From NCBI GenBank assembly GCA_016783965.1, contig JADHVO010000007.1, positions 186,001 through 250,000 on the forward strand: a stretch of 64,000 nt of DNA, read 5' to 3'. Both the position numbers and the translations under genes were made by a program. The notes beneath the pieces were generated by a model. It made no database searches, was not told the origin of the DNA, and saw nothing but the letters and a program-made list of their open reading frames with translations. The DNA comes from Alphaproteobacteria bacterium (GTDB lineage Bacteria; Pseudomonadota; Alphaproteobacteria; Micropepsales; Micropepsaceae). Shown piece after piece: positions 1 to 8,319 of this stretch; the stretch's first letter is position 1, and every line of letters begins with the position of its first letter.

Positions 1-239
1 GCGGTCGAAACCGGCAGGCCCGCCAGCAGCGCCGCCTGCCGGCCGACATTGCCGCCGCCATGGGCCACGTTGCCCATGTAGCAGTCCTCGACGAATTCCT
101 TGTCCACGCCCGACTTCTCCACGGCGTGCTTCACGGCATGGGCCGCCATCGACATGGTGGGGGTGATGTTGAACCCGCCGCGCGCCGACTTGGCGAGGCC
201 TGTGCGGGCATATGAAACGATGACGGCATTCCTGCTCAT
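1..239 (-). CDS. Thiolase (acetyl-CoA acyltransferase), N-terminal part
   Basis: Only the first 79 codons lie in the window; the rest runs off the left edge. The protein starts MSRNAVIVSYARTGLAKS, the usual thiolase opening, and later reads GNVAHGGGNVGRQAALLAGLP. In this family that segment precedes the active-site cysteine, here apparently just outside the window. Thiolases condense or cleave acyl-CoA thioesters in beta-oxidation or acetoacetyl-CoA synthesis. Which one applies cannot be told from this fragment. The start is the ATG at 239, divergent from the SDR gene at 405. Confidence 0.85.
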   Translation of the reverse strand, partial: MSRNAVIVSYARTGLAKSARGGFNITPTMSMAAHAVKHAVEKSGVDKEFVEDCYMGNVAHGGGNVGRQAALLAGLPVST

Positions 240-404
240 GGGTGTCTTCCTTCCCCGGGATGGTTATTGGGCCGACTTTAAGCGGCGCGGTATGACCCGT
301 CTAGGGATGGCATAACCACACGCGCCGCGCGTATTAAGTGTCGCGCCAACCCCGGGCGAACATGTTGGGTTGGTGGGCGGCAACACGTTCTCCCGGAGAA
401 AAAG

Positions 405-1220
405 ATGAGCAGTAGGAAGGCAGTTTTTATCACCGGCGCGGCTTCGGGCATCGGCTTGGGCACCGCCAAACGCTTCGCAAAAAAGGGCTGGTTCGTCGGT
501 CTCGCGGATGTGAACGCCGCGGGGTTGAAGGCGGCGCTGGATGCCATCGGGGGCCCCTCCAACGGTGCAACGTATCTGCTCGACGTGCGCGACCGGTCCG
601 CATGGGATGACGCGCTGTCGGTGTTCGCGGCGGCCAGCGGCGGACGGCTGGACGTGTTGATCAACAACGCCGGCATCGCGTCCTACGGCTACCTGGAAGA
701 GCAGAGCGACGACGAGGTCGCCCGCCAGCTCGACATCAACGTCAAGGGTGTGATCAACGGCTCGCGCGCCGGGATCGAGTACCTGAAGAAGACGCCGGGC
801 AGCCAACTGATCAACATCTCGTCCTGCGCTTCGATCTACGGCGCGCCGAAGCTGTCGGTCTATTGCGCCACCAAGTTCGCGGTGCGTGGTCTCTCGGAGG
901 CGCTGGACATCGAGTTCTCGCGCTTCGGTGTCGGCGTGAAGTGCATCATGCCGTTCTTCATCAATACGCCGATCCTTCAGGCAGGGTCTTCGGGCAGCAA
1001 TGTGAACATGGCGGACTCGATAAAGGAGGGTGGTACGCCTGTCTACACGGTCGAGGAGTGCGCCGGCGTGATTTACGACAGTGTCGCATCTAAGGAGCTG
1101 AAACACATCGTCGGCGCGCGCGGCAAACAGCTCGCCTGGCTCGCCCGCTTCGCCCCCGGCATGGTGCGCCGCCAGCTCACCGCCGCCGAACGCAGCGGCA
1201 AGGCGCCGGGAAGCCGATAG
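405..1220 (+). CDS. SDR family NAD(P)-dependent oxidoreductase
   Basis: This is a 271-residue classical short-chain dehydrogenase. The Rossmann cofactor motif TGAASGIG is at residues 10-17, the structural NNAG motif follows near residue 87, and the catalytic tyrosine and lysine are in the YCATK motif near residue 154. The length is normal for the family. The ATG at 405 follows a GGAGAAAA ribosome-binding site. The substrate is unknown. The gene is divergent from the thiolase, so a role in acyl-CoA or alcohol metabolism is possible but is only inferred from position. Confidence 0.9.
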   Translation: MSSRKAVFITGAASGIGLGTAKRFAKKGWFVGLADVNAAGLKAALDAIGGPSNGATYLLDVRDRSAWDDALSVFAAASGGRLDVLINNAGIASYGYLEEQSDDEVARQLDINVKGVINGSRAGIEYLKKTPGSQLINISSCASIYGAPKLSVYCATKFAVRGLSEALDIEFSRFGVGVKCIMPFFINTPILQAGSSGSNVNMADSIKEGGTPVYTVEECAGVIYDSVASKELKHIVGARGKQLAWLARFAPGMVRRQLTAAERSGKAPGSR

Positions 1221-1321
1221 TTAACAGCGCGAGTTCAACCGCCGCGCGTGCAACACCGGTTCCCGACGTGATAGAGTGATTTGTCGATTGTTTGTCCGTA
1301 CACGGACATTTGGGGGCAATC

Positions 1322-1615
1322 ATGCATATGCATATCGTCGGCGCCGTGCTGCACGGCACCATTCTCGCCGTCATCGGCTACGCGCTTCTCTTCTCCGCGA
1401 CGCGAACGGCCGGCATCACCGCGCTGATCGGCCGGCTGCTCGGAATCTGGCTGTTCATTCTCGCCATATTGGGCATCGTCGCTGCGGTCACCGCCCCGAT
1501 GTTCGGCGGCAAGCCGTTCGGCATCGACATGGGCCCGCCGATGCACCATTGGGATTTGCCCGGCGATCATGCGCCGCCGCCCAGCCACACCCCACCGCCG
1601 CCAAGCGCACCCTGA
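1322..1615 (+). CDS. Small membrane protein of unknown function
   Basis: The 97-residue product begins MHMHIVGAVLHGTILAVIG. It has two hydrophobic segments (about residues 4-24 and 37-58) and a proline- and histidine-rich tail ending PPPPSAP. I do not recognise a family. An in-frame TTG lies 30 bases upstream, but the ATG at 1322 is preferred because a GGGGG purine run lies at 1312-1316, five bases before it. The gene is convergent with glyA. Confidence 0.6.
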   Translation: MHMHIVGAVLHGTILAVIGYALLFSATRTAGITALIGRLLGIWLFILAILGIVAAVTAPMFGGKPFGIDMGPPMHHWDLPGDHAPPPSHTPPPPSAP

Positions 1616-1641
1616 GGAATCCGCGACTCTGACTCTGACGA

Positions 1642-1663
1642 CCGCGATACGAAGACATCGCGG
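1642..1663. terminator. Hairpin between convergent genes
   Basis: A 7-bp perfect stem (CCGCGAT paired with ATCGCGG) with an 8-base loop sits in the 60-base gap between two convergent stop codons. There is no T run on either side, so it would be a weak or processing-type terminator at best. The call rests on position and pairing only. Confidence 0.3.
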
Positions 1664-1676
1664 CGATTGGGCGCGC

Positions 1677-2939
1677 TTATCCGATACCCGGCACCGGGTA
1701 ACTTCGGCACAGCTCGCGCACCTCGGCGTGGCGCTTTGCGATCGCGGCATCGTCCTTCGGTGCGCGCAGCGTATCGACCATCCAGCGCGCGATCCGGCGC
1801 ATGTCGTCCGCTGTCATGCCGCGCGTGGTGCAGGCGGGCGTGCCCAGGCGGATGCCGCTGGGCCGCAAGGGAGGGCGCGGATCGTCGGGGATCACCTGCT
1901 TGTTGGTCGTGATGCCGATCCGGTCCAGTGCCTGTTCTGCCGTGCGCCCGTCGATGCCGAAACTCGCGATGGTATCGACCACCATCAGGTGGTTGTCCGT
2001 GCCGTCGGTGACCAGCTTGGCGCCTTCCGTCATCAGACCGGCCGCCAGCGCTTTCGCGTTCGCCAGGATCGCCGTCGCATAGTCCTTGAACGCGGGCTCC
2101 GCCGCTTTCTTGAACGTCACCGCAGCGCCCGCGACGTTGTTCATGTGCGGCCCGCCTTGCAGGCCGGGGAACACCGCCGGGTCGACTTTCTTCGCATGCG
2201 CCTTCTTGCACAGGATCAGCCCGCCGCGCGGCCCGCGGAGGGACTTGTGTGTCGTGGTCGTTACCACGTCGAACCCGGCATCGAACGGATTGCGCATCAC
2301 GCCTGCCGCCACCAGCCCGCCGATATGCGAGATGTCGGCAAAGGTCAGTGCGCCAATCTCGTCGGCCACCCGCTTGAACGCGGCATAGTCGTAGTCTCGC
2401 GGATAGGAGGAGTACCCGCACAGTACCATCTTCGGCCGCACGGCCTTCACGCGCGCCATCAGCCCGTCGAAATCGATCGCGCCGTTCTGCGACGGTTCGC
2501 TCTTGTAGCGTTCGAACTTGAACACCTTGCCCATGTGCGAAACCGGCGCGCCGTGCGTCAGGTGCCCGCCATGCGAAAGGTCCATCGCCAGCACTGTGTC
2601 GCCCGGCTCCAGGAATCCGAAGTACACGGCCTGGTTCATCGGCGAACCCGACAGCGGCTGCACATTGGCGTGCTCGGCGCGAAAGATCGCGCAGGCGCGG
2701 TCGCGCGCCAGGTTCTCGATCGCGTCGGTGTATTCCTGCCCGCCGTAATAGCGCCGGCCCGGATAGCCTTCCGCGTACTTGTTGGTCAGCACCGAACCGA
2801 GGGTCGCGAGCACTTCGGGGTAGGTGTAGTTCTCCGACGGGATCATCTCGACACCGTCGGCCTGGCGACCCTCTTCCCCGGCTATCGCCGCGTCAATATC
2901 GGGATCAAAGGAATGCAACTTCTGGCGGTACGCGTCCAT
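1677..2939 (-). CDS. glyA: Serine hydroxymethyltransferase
   Basis: The 420-residue PLP enzyme interconverts serine and glycine while loading one-carbon units on tetrahydrofolate. Visible motifs are IPSENYT near residue 33, NKYAEGYPGRRYYGG near 53-67, and the PLP lysine in TTTTHKSLRGPRGG near residue 235. FADISHIGGLVAAG replaces the commoner DMAHVAGL form, so this may be a divergent or second copy. The length is normal. The start is the ATG at 2939, with GAGAGGA five bases upstream. The leader contains a ZTP-type riboswitch, so expression should respond to folate-linked one-carbon stress. Confidence 0.95.
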   Translation of the reverse strand: MDAYRQKLHSFDPDIDAAIAGEEGRQADGVEMIPSENYTYPEVLATLGSVLTNKYAEGYPGRRYYGGQEYTDAIENLARDRACAIFRAEHANVQPLSGSPMNQAVYFGFLEPGDTVLAMDLSHGGHLTHGAPVSHMGKVFKFERYKSEPSQNGAIDFDGLMARVKAVRPKMVLCGYSSYPRDYDYAAFKRVADEIGALTFADISHIGGLVAAGVMRNPFDAGFDVVTTTTHKSLRGPRGGLILCKKAHAKKVDPAVFPGLQGGPHMNNVAGAAVTFKKAAEPAFKDYATAILANAKALAAGLMTEGAKLVTDGTDNHLMVVDTIASFGIDGRTAEQALDRIGITTNKQVIPDDPRPPLRPSGIRLGTPACTTRGMTADDMRRIARWMVDTLRAPKDDAAIAKRHAEVRELCRSYPVPGIG

Positions 2940-2946
2940 GGGCGTC

Positions 2947-2961
2947 CTCTCTGTGAGAGAG
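2947..2961 (-). promoter_or_regulatory. glyA: Ribosome-binding-site hairpin of glyA
   Basis: A 6-bp stem with a 3-base loop (CTCTCT-cac-AGAGAG on the minus strand) directly covers the GAGAGGA ribosome-binding site of glyA. An upstream CCGCT...AGCGG pairing at the 3' edge of the aptamer could compete with aptamer folding. This suggests a translational expression platform rather than a terminator. The switching model is inference. Confidence 0.5.
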
Positions 2962-2979
2962 TGAACCGCTCTTCATTGT

Positions 2980-3060
2980 AGCGGCAGCCCAGGCGATCGG
3001 CATCACATCCGCCGCGCTTCCCGATGGTGATCCATCTCGCTTCGCCAGTCGCGCGGCCCA
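2980..3060 (-). promoter_or_regulatory. ZTP (pfl-type) riboswitch aptamer upstream of glyA
   Basis: Read on the minus strand, the segment has the hallmarks of the pfl/ZTP aptamer. These are a GGCCGCGC strand closing on GCGCGGC, the ACTGGCGAA motif at 3050-3042, a short GATGG-ATCA-CCATC hairpin, GGGAAGCG, and the 3' motif GATCGCCTGGGCTGCCGC ending near 2981. This class binds ZTP/ZMP, which build up when 10-formyl-tetrahydrofolate is short. It is known to control purine and one-carbon genes including glyA. The match is by eye. Ligand response and exact ends are inferred. Confidence 0.85.
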
Positions 3061-3330
3061 TAACTCTTGCACGAAACCCGCGCAGACCCAAGGCGTGTGC
3101 CCAAGTGCGTGAGTGGCGTAAATGTTCCGTTTGCTGTGCAAATCTCTGATGCCGCTGATCTGGCGGCCGTTGTGCCCGCGGCCCCCTATTCAGGGGGGAT
3201 TGTACGCAAATGTTTATGCACATATGGATCACCACCTTGGGTGTATCGTTTCGTCTAGTGGCGATCGTACTTCTCGCCTGGTGAAGATTGCTGTTTGAGG
3301 CGGGACGCCGATCGCGCGGGGGAACCGGCG

Positions 3331-3738
3331 ATGTCCGAGCACGAACTCACGGCCACCATCTTGAATGCCCATAGCTGGTATCACATCGACTCGCCGCTCG
3401 ATTACATCCGCGCCGCCATCTGGTGCGGCTCAAATCTCGTCACGGCGATAAGCTATTTCCTTATCCCGATGGAGCTGGGCCACTGGCGCCGCGTCATGCC
3501 GTTCGAGTCCAGCGCGCGGATCGGTCAACTCTTCATCGGCTTCATCTTCTTCTGCGGCCTGTCGCATCTCGCCATGCTGGTGATCATGCAGACCGGGCCG
3601 TGGTGGGCCACGCTCTTCATCTATCTGCCGATGGCGGTCGTCTCGGCCGCGACCGTCGTGCTCATCCGGCGGGATCGGAAGCTGATACTCGACGTGCTGG
3701 AGGCGGTCGCGCAGGGTCTCAGGGGCGGCTCGGGATGA
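3331..3738 (+). CDS. Ethylene-receptor-like copper-binding membrane sensor protein
   Basis: This is a 135-residue, three-helix membrane protein. Helix I contains AISYFLIPMEL (residues 39-49), matching the AIAYFSIPLEL core of plant ETR1. Helix II contains FFCGLSH (73-79), with Cys75 and His79 in the spacing of the copper-binding Cys65/His69 of ETR1. The Asp25-equivalent position is Asn35. The start ATG at 3331 follows a GGGGGA site; an upstream TTG at 3295 is less likely. Its stop overlaps the start of the histidine kinase, so the pair probably forms a split receptor. Ethylene binding is not shown; another small ligand or copper sensing is possible. Confidence 0.75.
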   Translation: MSEHELTATILNAHSWYHIDSPLDYIRAAIWCGSNLVTAISYFLIPMELGHWRRVMPFESSARIGQLFIGFIFFCGLSHLAMLVIMQTGPWWATLFIYLPMAVVSAATVVLIRRDRKLILDVLEAVAQGLRGGSG

Positions 3739-5174
3739 ATCACGCGGATGACCCCTGGCGCAGCGCAAGGAAGTCGATGGCGGCGCTCGAGACGTCGGGC
3801 ACGACACCGCGCTCGCTGCTGGGTTTCACCGCGCTTTCCGTCTCGGTCGTGCTTGCGGTGCTGGTCGCGTTCCTGCTCGGCGTCAATATGCACCGCCTGC
3901 GCGACAGCTTCGCCTGGGTCCAGCACACCAATCGCGTGCTGCTTGAGGCGGCCGGCATGCATGAAGCGCTGCTGGAGGCTGGCTCCGCGACGCGCAGCTA
4001 CCTGCTGACCGGCGATCCCACCTACATCGCAGTGCATGCGCAGGCGATCCGCGCGATGAACAGCCGCCTCGATGTGCTCGCGCGGCTGGTGAGCGACAAT
4101 CCGGCGCAGGCGCGCCGCGTCGCGGAATTTCGCAGTCAGATTCGTGCGCGCCAGCTTGCGCTGGCCCGGGCCGGCGGCCTCAACGCCGGTTCGCGTGAGC
4201 GGGTCATTGCCACCATGCGGGCCGTCGGAAACTCCGGTGCCTATCGCGACTTCTCGGTCTTGATGGGGGCAAAATTCGACGCCTTCCGCCAGCAGGAGAT
4301 GGCCCTGCTTCAGATGCGCCAGGACAGCGCTGAAAAAGCGACCGGCCTTACGGCGCTGCTGGCCATTCTCGCCGCGGCGCTGGCGTTGATCGCCGGTGGG
4401 GCGGGCGTGTATCTCATCCAGCGCGAGCGCGCCGAGCACCGGGCCCGCGAGATGGAGCTCCTGCTCACGCACACCCAGCGCCTCAGCCTGATGGGCGAGA
4501 CCTCGTTGGCGTTGGCGCACGAACTCAACCAGCCACTGAGCGCAGCCGGCAACTATCTGAGCGCGCTGAAGCGGTTCCTCGCATCGGAGACGGGCGCCGG
4601 GCGAGACCGCGCCGACGATACGGCCGAGAAGGCACGTGCCCAGGTGCTGCGTGCCGGGGAGATCGTCAAGCGGCTGCGCAACTTCGTCGCCCACGGCGAC
4701 AACGAGCGCAGCCCGCAGACGGTGGAGACGCTGTTTGCCGACGCCCTGGCGTTGCTGGGCACGCTCGATGACGGCGTCGCACTGAATCGTTCGATCGAGC
4801 CCGGTCTTCGGCCGGTGTTCGTCGACCGAATCCAGGTCCAGCAGGTGCTGGTCAACCTGATGCGCAACGCGATCGAGGCAATGCGGAACAGTCCGAAGCG
4901 CGAGCTCACGCTCCGCGCGATCCGTCACGACGCCAACACCGTCCAGATTTGCTTGCAGGATTCCGGTTCGGGGCTTCCGCCGGATATCGCGTCGCGGCTG
5001 TTCAAGCCCTTCGTCACCACCAAGTCGACCGGTATGGGGGTGGGACTATCGATCTCACAGCGCATCGTGCTGGACCATGGTGGGCGCATCTGGGCGGAGT
5101 CGATCCCGGGGCAGGGCGCGCTCTTCTGCTTCACGCTGCCCGTCGCGCAAGCCGAAGAAGCCGCGGCGGCTTAG
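3735..5174 (+). CDS. CHASE3 sensor histidine kinase, FixL-like core
   Basis: The 479-residue membrane kinase has a first membrane helix near residues 28-50 and an extracytoplasmic CHASE3-like domain (ATRSYLLTGDP at about 92-102). A second helix near 200-222 follows, then HisKA with the phospho-acceptor histidine in ALAHELNQPLSAAGNYL. The ATPase has N-box NLMRNAIEAM and G-boxes DSGSGLP and GMGVGLSIS. The catalytic core resembles FixL/DctB kinases. It overlaps the preceding ethylene-receptor-like gene as ATGA, so the two are translationally coupled. No response regulator gene is adjacent. Its stop codon overlaps the convergent P-loop gene. Confidence 0.9.
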   Translation: MNHADDPWRSARKSMAALETSGTTPRSLLGFTALSVSVVLAVLVAFLLGVNMHRLRDSFAWVQHTNRVLLEAAGMHEALLEAGSATRSYLLTGDPTYIAVHAQAIRAMNSRLDVLARLVSDNPAQARRVAEFRSQIRARQLALARAGGLNAGSRERVIATMRAVGNSGAYRDFSVLMGAKFDAFRQQEMALLQMRQDSAEKATGLTALLAILAAALALIAGGAGVYLIQRERAEHRAREMELLLTHTQRLSLMGETSLALAHELNQPLSAAGNYLSALKRFLASETGAGRDRADDTAEKARAQVLRAGEIVKRLRNFVAHGDNERSPQTVETLFADALALLGTLDDGVALNRSIEPGLRPVFVDRIQVQQVLVNLMRNAIEAMRNSPKRELTLRAIRHDANTVQICLQDSGSGLPPDIASRLFKPFVTTKSTGMGVGLSISQRIVLDHGGRIWAESIPGQGALFCFTLPVAQAEEAAAA

Positions 5175-5770
5175 CCAAGGGGCCGTGCGGCCGCAAGCAC
5201 CGCGCTCGCCATGTCCGCGGGCGACGCCGCATCGGATACGTCGAGATAAGGCAACCCGCGCCGCCGTAGCTCATCCATCACGAGCGTGTTGTAGCGCAGC
5301 GTGCGGCCGAGGAACGCATCGACCAGCGCGCGCCCTTGCGCGTCCAGCGCGTCGTAGCTGCTCTCGCGCCGGATGCGGGCGGTGAACGTCGCGTCGTCCG
5401 CCGTCAGCCAGACCGCGGATACGGCGGGCGGATCGATCGCAGCGACCGTTTCGGGCAGCAGGCCCGATCCTTCCAGCACCAGCTTGTCGCGCGTCTTGTC
5501 GCGCGCGTGCGTTTCGACCAGTGCGCGGATCGACGGCTCCATATTGCGGTAATGCGTCAGCACGGAACGGATCAGTTCGACTTGAGACAGCCGGCTGTAG
5601 TGCGCGGCCACGTGCGGCTTCACGCTTTGGCCGCCGGTCGGCCAGGGGCGTCCGGGATGCCGCCCCATCCTGTCGGTCGACCTCGCGGTCCAGCCTGGCC
5701 GCGCGCCCAGGATGCCTGCCACCGTCGACTTGCCCACGTTCGACGATCCGCCGATCAGCAGCACGCGCAT
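5171..5770 (-). CDS. P-loop NTPase, small kinase-like
   Basis: The 199-residue protein has a Walker A motif GGSSNVGKST at residues 7-16 right after the first beta strand, as in small nucleotide or metabolite kinases. It later has LVLEGSGLLPE and an AVWLTAD strand, like 2-phosphoglycerate kinase or shikimate-kinase relatives. The substrate cannot be named. The gene is convergent with the histidine kinase; the two stop codons share bases 5172-5173. Confidence 0.65.
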   Translation of the reverse strand: MRVLLIGGSSNVGKSTVAGILGARPGWTARSTDRMGRHPGRPWPTGGQSVKPHVAAHYSRLSQVELIRSVLTHYRNMEPSIRALVETHARDKTRDKLVLEGSGLLPETVAAIDPPAVSAVWLTADDATFTARIRRESSYDALDAQGRALVDAFLGRTLRYNTLVMDELRRRGLPYLDVSDAASPADMASAVLAAARPLG

Positions 5771-5837
5771 CTAAATCGTCTGCTCGCGGAACACGACTGG
5801 TTCGTCTTAAAGAAGTTCACGGGTGTTGATCGCTGTC

Positions 5838-6683
5838 ATGGTGTCCCGACTCTCGCATGTTAAGGTCGCTGCGAGGAGGGGCATTGTCTTGGGCGCTGCA
5901 TTCGACCGCTTCTGCACGCCAGTGCAACTTGAGCGCCGCAAGGTCTCGGCGGGAAGGTTCGCGCGGCTCTCGCTCGATCTCCCGTTCGGAACACTGGCCG
6001 GAATCATCGGTGGGCCCGAGGACGGACCGCCGGTGCTCGTCGTACACGGCTGGAATTCACAGGCCGAGTTCTTCCAGCCGATACTCTCCGCCTGTGTGCG
6101 GCAGGGCCTGCGCGTCTACGCCTTCGATATGCCCGCGCATGCGCAGACGAGAGAGGCCAATCCGCACAAGCCGACCTCGACGCTGCCCGAGTGGGTCGAG
6201 ACATTGATCGACGCGAGTCGCGCGCTGAACGTCGCCGAATGGCGGTGCATTGTCGCCCATTCCTTCGGGGGGCTCGCGGCGAGCTTCGCGCTGGGTCGCC
6301 GCCCCTGGGCGACACAGCTGCCGGCGAGAGCCCGCTCTCTCGCATTGCTCGCCGGTGCGGCGGGCATGCCGACCGTGATCGATTCCTACGCCCGCGCCAC
6401 CGATGCGCCCGGGGAGGACATCGCCGACATCAGCGCGGGAGTCTCTTCGGCCTGCGCCGTCCCGCTATCCGAGATCACCGTTGCTTCGGTGGCGTCCTCG
6501 CTCCCGGACCGTCTTCTCCTGGTGCACGATCCAGCCGATGACGTCACGCGCCTCGCCGACCTGAAAGCCGTGCTCGCCGAACACCCGCCAAGCGAAGAGA
6601 TCATGCGTCCTGGCGCCGGCCATGACGAGATCCTGTTCCAGCTTGACGTCGGACGCGCGGTCGCAAAGTTCGCGAGCGGCTAG
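5838..6683 (+). CDS. Alpha/beta hydrolase
   Basis: The product is about 281 residues. LVVHGWNSQAEFF near residue 70 is the strand and oxyanion-loop motif of the fold. The nucleophile serine is in AHSFGG near 140. A late aspartate sits in LLVHDPADD and the histidine in GAGHDEIL near the C-terminus, completing the triad. The ATG at 5838 is preferred over an in-frame GTG at 5823. It ends two bases before the convergent DnaJ gene. The substrate is unknown; esterase-type activity is the family expectation. Confidence 0.8.
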   Translation: MVSRLSHVKVAARRGIVLGAAFDRFCTPVQLERRKVSAGRFARLSLDLPFGTLAGIIGGPEDGPPVLVVHGWNSQAEFFQPILSACVRQGLRVYAFDMPAHAQTREANPHKPTSTLPEWVETLIDASRALNVAEWRCIVAHSFGGLAASFALGRRPWATQLPARARSLALLAGAAGMPTVIDSYARATDAPGEDIADISAGVSSACAVPLSEITVASVASSLPDRLLLVHDPADDVTRLADLKAVLAEHPPSEEIMRPGAGHDEILFQLDVGRAVAKFASG

Positions 6684-6685
6684 GG

Positions 6686-7657
6686 TTACTTCTTCGCCCG
6701 CGGGTCGTAGCTGTTGCCCCAGCGTTCGGCGAATTTCGTCAATTCGGCGTCCGGCTTGTCGGGCAGGGTGACGACCAGGCGCACATAGAGGTCCCCTGCC
6801 GCCTGACCCGCCGGCGCGATGCCTTTCCCTTTCAGCCGCAGCGTCGACCCCGTGTTCGAGCCCGGCGGCACCGACAGCGACACCGTCCCGCTCAGCGTCT
6901 GCACCGGCACCTTGCCGCCCAGCACGGCCTCCTTGAGTGAGACCGCCAGGTCCATGCGAATGTCGTTGCCTTCGCGCGTCATGCCCGGATGCGGCGCGAC
7001 CCTGATGTCGATCAGGATGTCGCCCGGTGGACCGCCATTGCGGCCCGCGCCGCCGCGGCCCTTCACGCGCACCTGCTGGCCGTCGCGCACGCCGACGGGA
7101 ATCTTCACGTCGATCTGTTCGCCGTTCGGCACCATCACGCGGCGCGTGCCGCCCTTGGCGGCTTCGTCAAAGCTGACCGTGGTGGCGACGGTGAAGTCTT
7201 CGCCCTTCGCCGGCTGCCGCGCTCCGCCGCGGCGCCCGCGTCCGCCCAGCCCGCCGCCGAACAGATCCGCGAACAGATCCTCGGCGCGAAAGCCTTCCTG
7301 CGTCTCTCCGCCCGCATTGTCCCAGGTGAAATGGAAGTCGCCTGGTCCTGCGCCTTGTCCTCCGCGGCCGCCGCCAAACCCGCCGAACGGCCCGGAGTTG
7401 AACCCGCCGCCTTGCCGGGGATCGAAGCCGCGTGGATTGCCCGCCGCGTCGATCTCGCCCGCGTCGAATTTCGCGCGCTTTTCCTTGTCTCCGACGATGT
7501 CGTAGGCGCCGGAGATTTCCTGGAATTTCTTCTGCGCGTCCTTGTCCCCGCCCTTGGTGTCGGGGTGATACTTCTTCGCCAGTCCGCGGAACGCCTTCTT
7601 GATCTCGGCCTCGCTCGCGGTTTTGGAAACCCCTAGGACTTCGTATGGATCGCGCAT
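6686..7657 (-). CDS. DnaJ-family co-chaperone without zinc finger (CbpA-like)
   Basis: The 323-residue class II Hsp40 has a J domain at about 1-66 with the DnaK-stimulating HPD at residues 31-33. A long glycine/phenylalanine-rich linker (about 75-150) is followed by the two-part DnaJ C-terminal substrate-binding domain. The CxxCxGxG zinc repeats of true DnaJ are absent. The ATG at 7657 follows GGGAG; a 14-codon upstream extension has no such site. The family delivers unfolded clients to DnaK. It stands alone between a convergent hydrolase and the Sel1 lipoprotein gene. Confidence 0.9.
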   Translation of the reverse strand: MRDPYEVLGVSKTASEAEIKKAFRGLAKKYHPDTKGGDKDAQKKFQEISGAYDIVGDKEKRAKFDAGEIDAAGNPRGFDPRQGGGFNSGPFGGFGGGRGGQGAGPGDFHFTWDNAGGETQEGFRAEDLFADLFGGGLGGRGRRGGARQPAKGEDFTVATTVSFDEAAKGGTRRVMVPNGEQIDVKIPVGVRDGQQVRVKGRGGAGRNGGPPGDILIDIRVAPHPGMTREGNDIRMDLAVSLKEAVLGGKVPVQTLSGTVSLSVPPGSNTGSTLRLKGKGIAPAGQAAGDLYVRLVVTLPDKPDAELTKFAERWGNSYDPRAKK

Positions 7658-7737
7658 ATTGTCTCCCGCCCGCGCCGGAATCGGCGTGAGCCTGCGCACA
7701 ATATAGTGCGCCGCCTCCAGATATTAAGCGCAGGATA

Positions 7738-8319
7738 TTAAGGGTTCGGCGAACCGGGCCGAAGCCCTGGAACTGGCGTGGCCGGCACAGGCGGCAGCTT
7801 CGCCAATCGCTCCTTGGCCTCCGGCACCCCGCCCTCGGCAGCCTGCGCATAAAGGGTGCGCGCGAAACCGAGATTCTTCTCGACCACGGTGCCTTCCTCG
7901 TACAGCAGCCCAAGATGGTACTCGGCCAGCGGATGATGCGCCGCCGCGGCCGACGTCAGAAAGGGCAGTGCCGCCTTCGGATCGGGGTCGCCCGCCTCGC
8001 CGTTCAGCAGCATTTCCGCCAGATCGTATTGTGCGTTGGGCAGTCCCGCCTCTGCGGCGCGGCCCAGCATCTCTTCGGCGGCCTTCGGGTCCTTTGCCGT
8101 CCCCTGGCCCTTGCGCAGCATCAGGCCCTCGTTGCGCATGGCCGCCACGTCTTCCTCGTCGATCGACTGGAAGATCTTGAATGCCGCCTCGTAGTGGCCG
8201 GCGTCGTACTCGGCCAGGCCCTGGTTGAAGAGTGCCGTGAGCTCCGCGTGGTCATGCGCCACCGCGCAGCCGGCGAGGCCAGCGCACAGCACCGCGCTCG
8301 CAACCAGCCGTACGATCAT
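7738..8319 (-). CDS. Sel1-repeat lipoprotein
   Basis: The 193-residue protein opens with a lipoprotein signal peptide (MIVRLVASAVLCAGLAGCA; lipidated Cys18). It then carries Sel1-type helical repeats such as GLPNAQYDLAEMLLNG and HHPLAEYHLGLLYEEG. Such repeats act as protein-binding scaffolds. The start overlaps the stop of the SGNH gene (ATGA), so it is the third gene of the envelope operon headed by the acyltransferase fusion. It may tether partners of that operon in the periplasm, which is inference. Confidence 0.85.
   Translation of the reverse strand: MIVRLVASAVLCAGLAGCAVAHDHAELTALFNQGLAEYDAGHYEAAFKIFQSIDEEDVAAMRNEGLMLRKGQGTAKDPKAAEEMLGRAAEAGLPNAQYDLAEMLLNGEAGDPDPKAALPFLTSAAAAHHPLAEYHLGLLYEEGTVVEKNLGFARTLYAQAAEGGVPEAKERLAKLPPVPATPVPGLRPGSPNP

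Noticed and set aside
1569..2981. Long plus-strand open frame across glyA
   Set aside because: It is antisense to a clear SHMT gene, is arginine/histidine-rich and shows no domain. High GC content creates such shadow frames throughout the window.
2940..3060. Glycine riboswitch upstream of glyA
   Set aside because: The tandem glycine aptamer motifs are absent; the conserved blocks fit the ZTP (pfl) class instead.
3061..3330. Short open frames between the riboswitch and the ethylene-receptor-like gene
   Set aside because: They lack ribosome-binding sites and overlap the riboswitch leader. The region probably holds the two divergent promoters.
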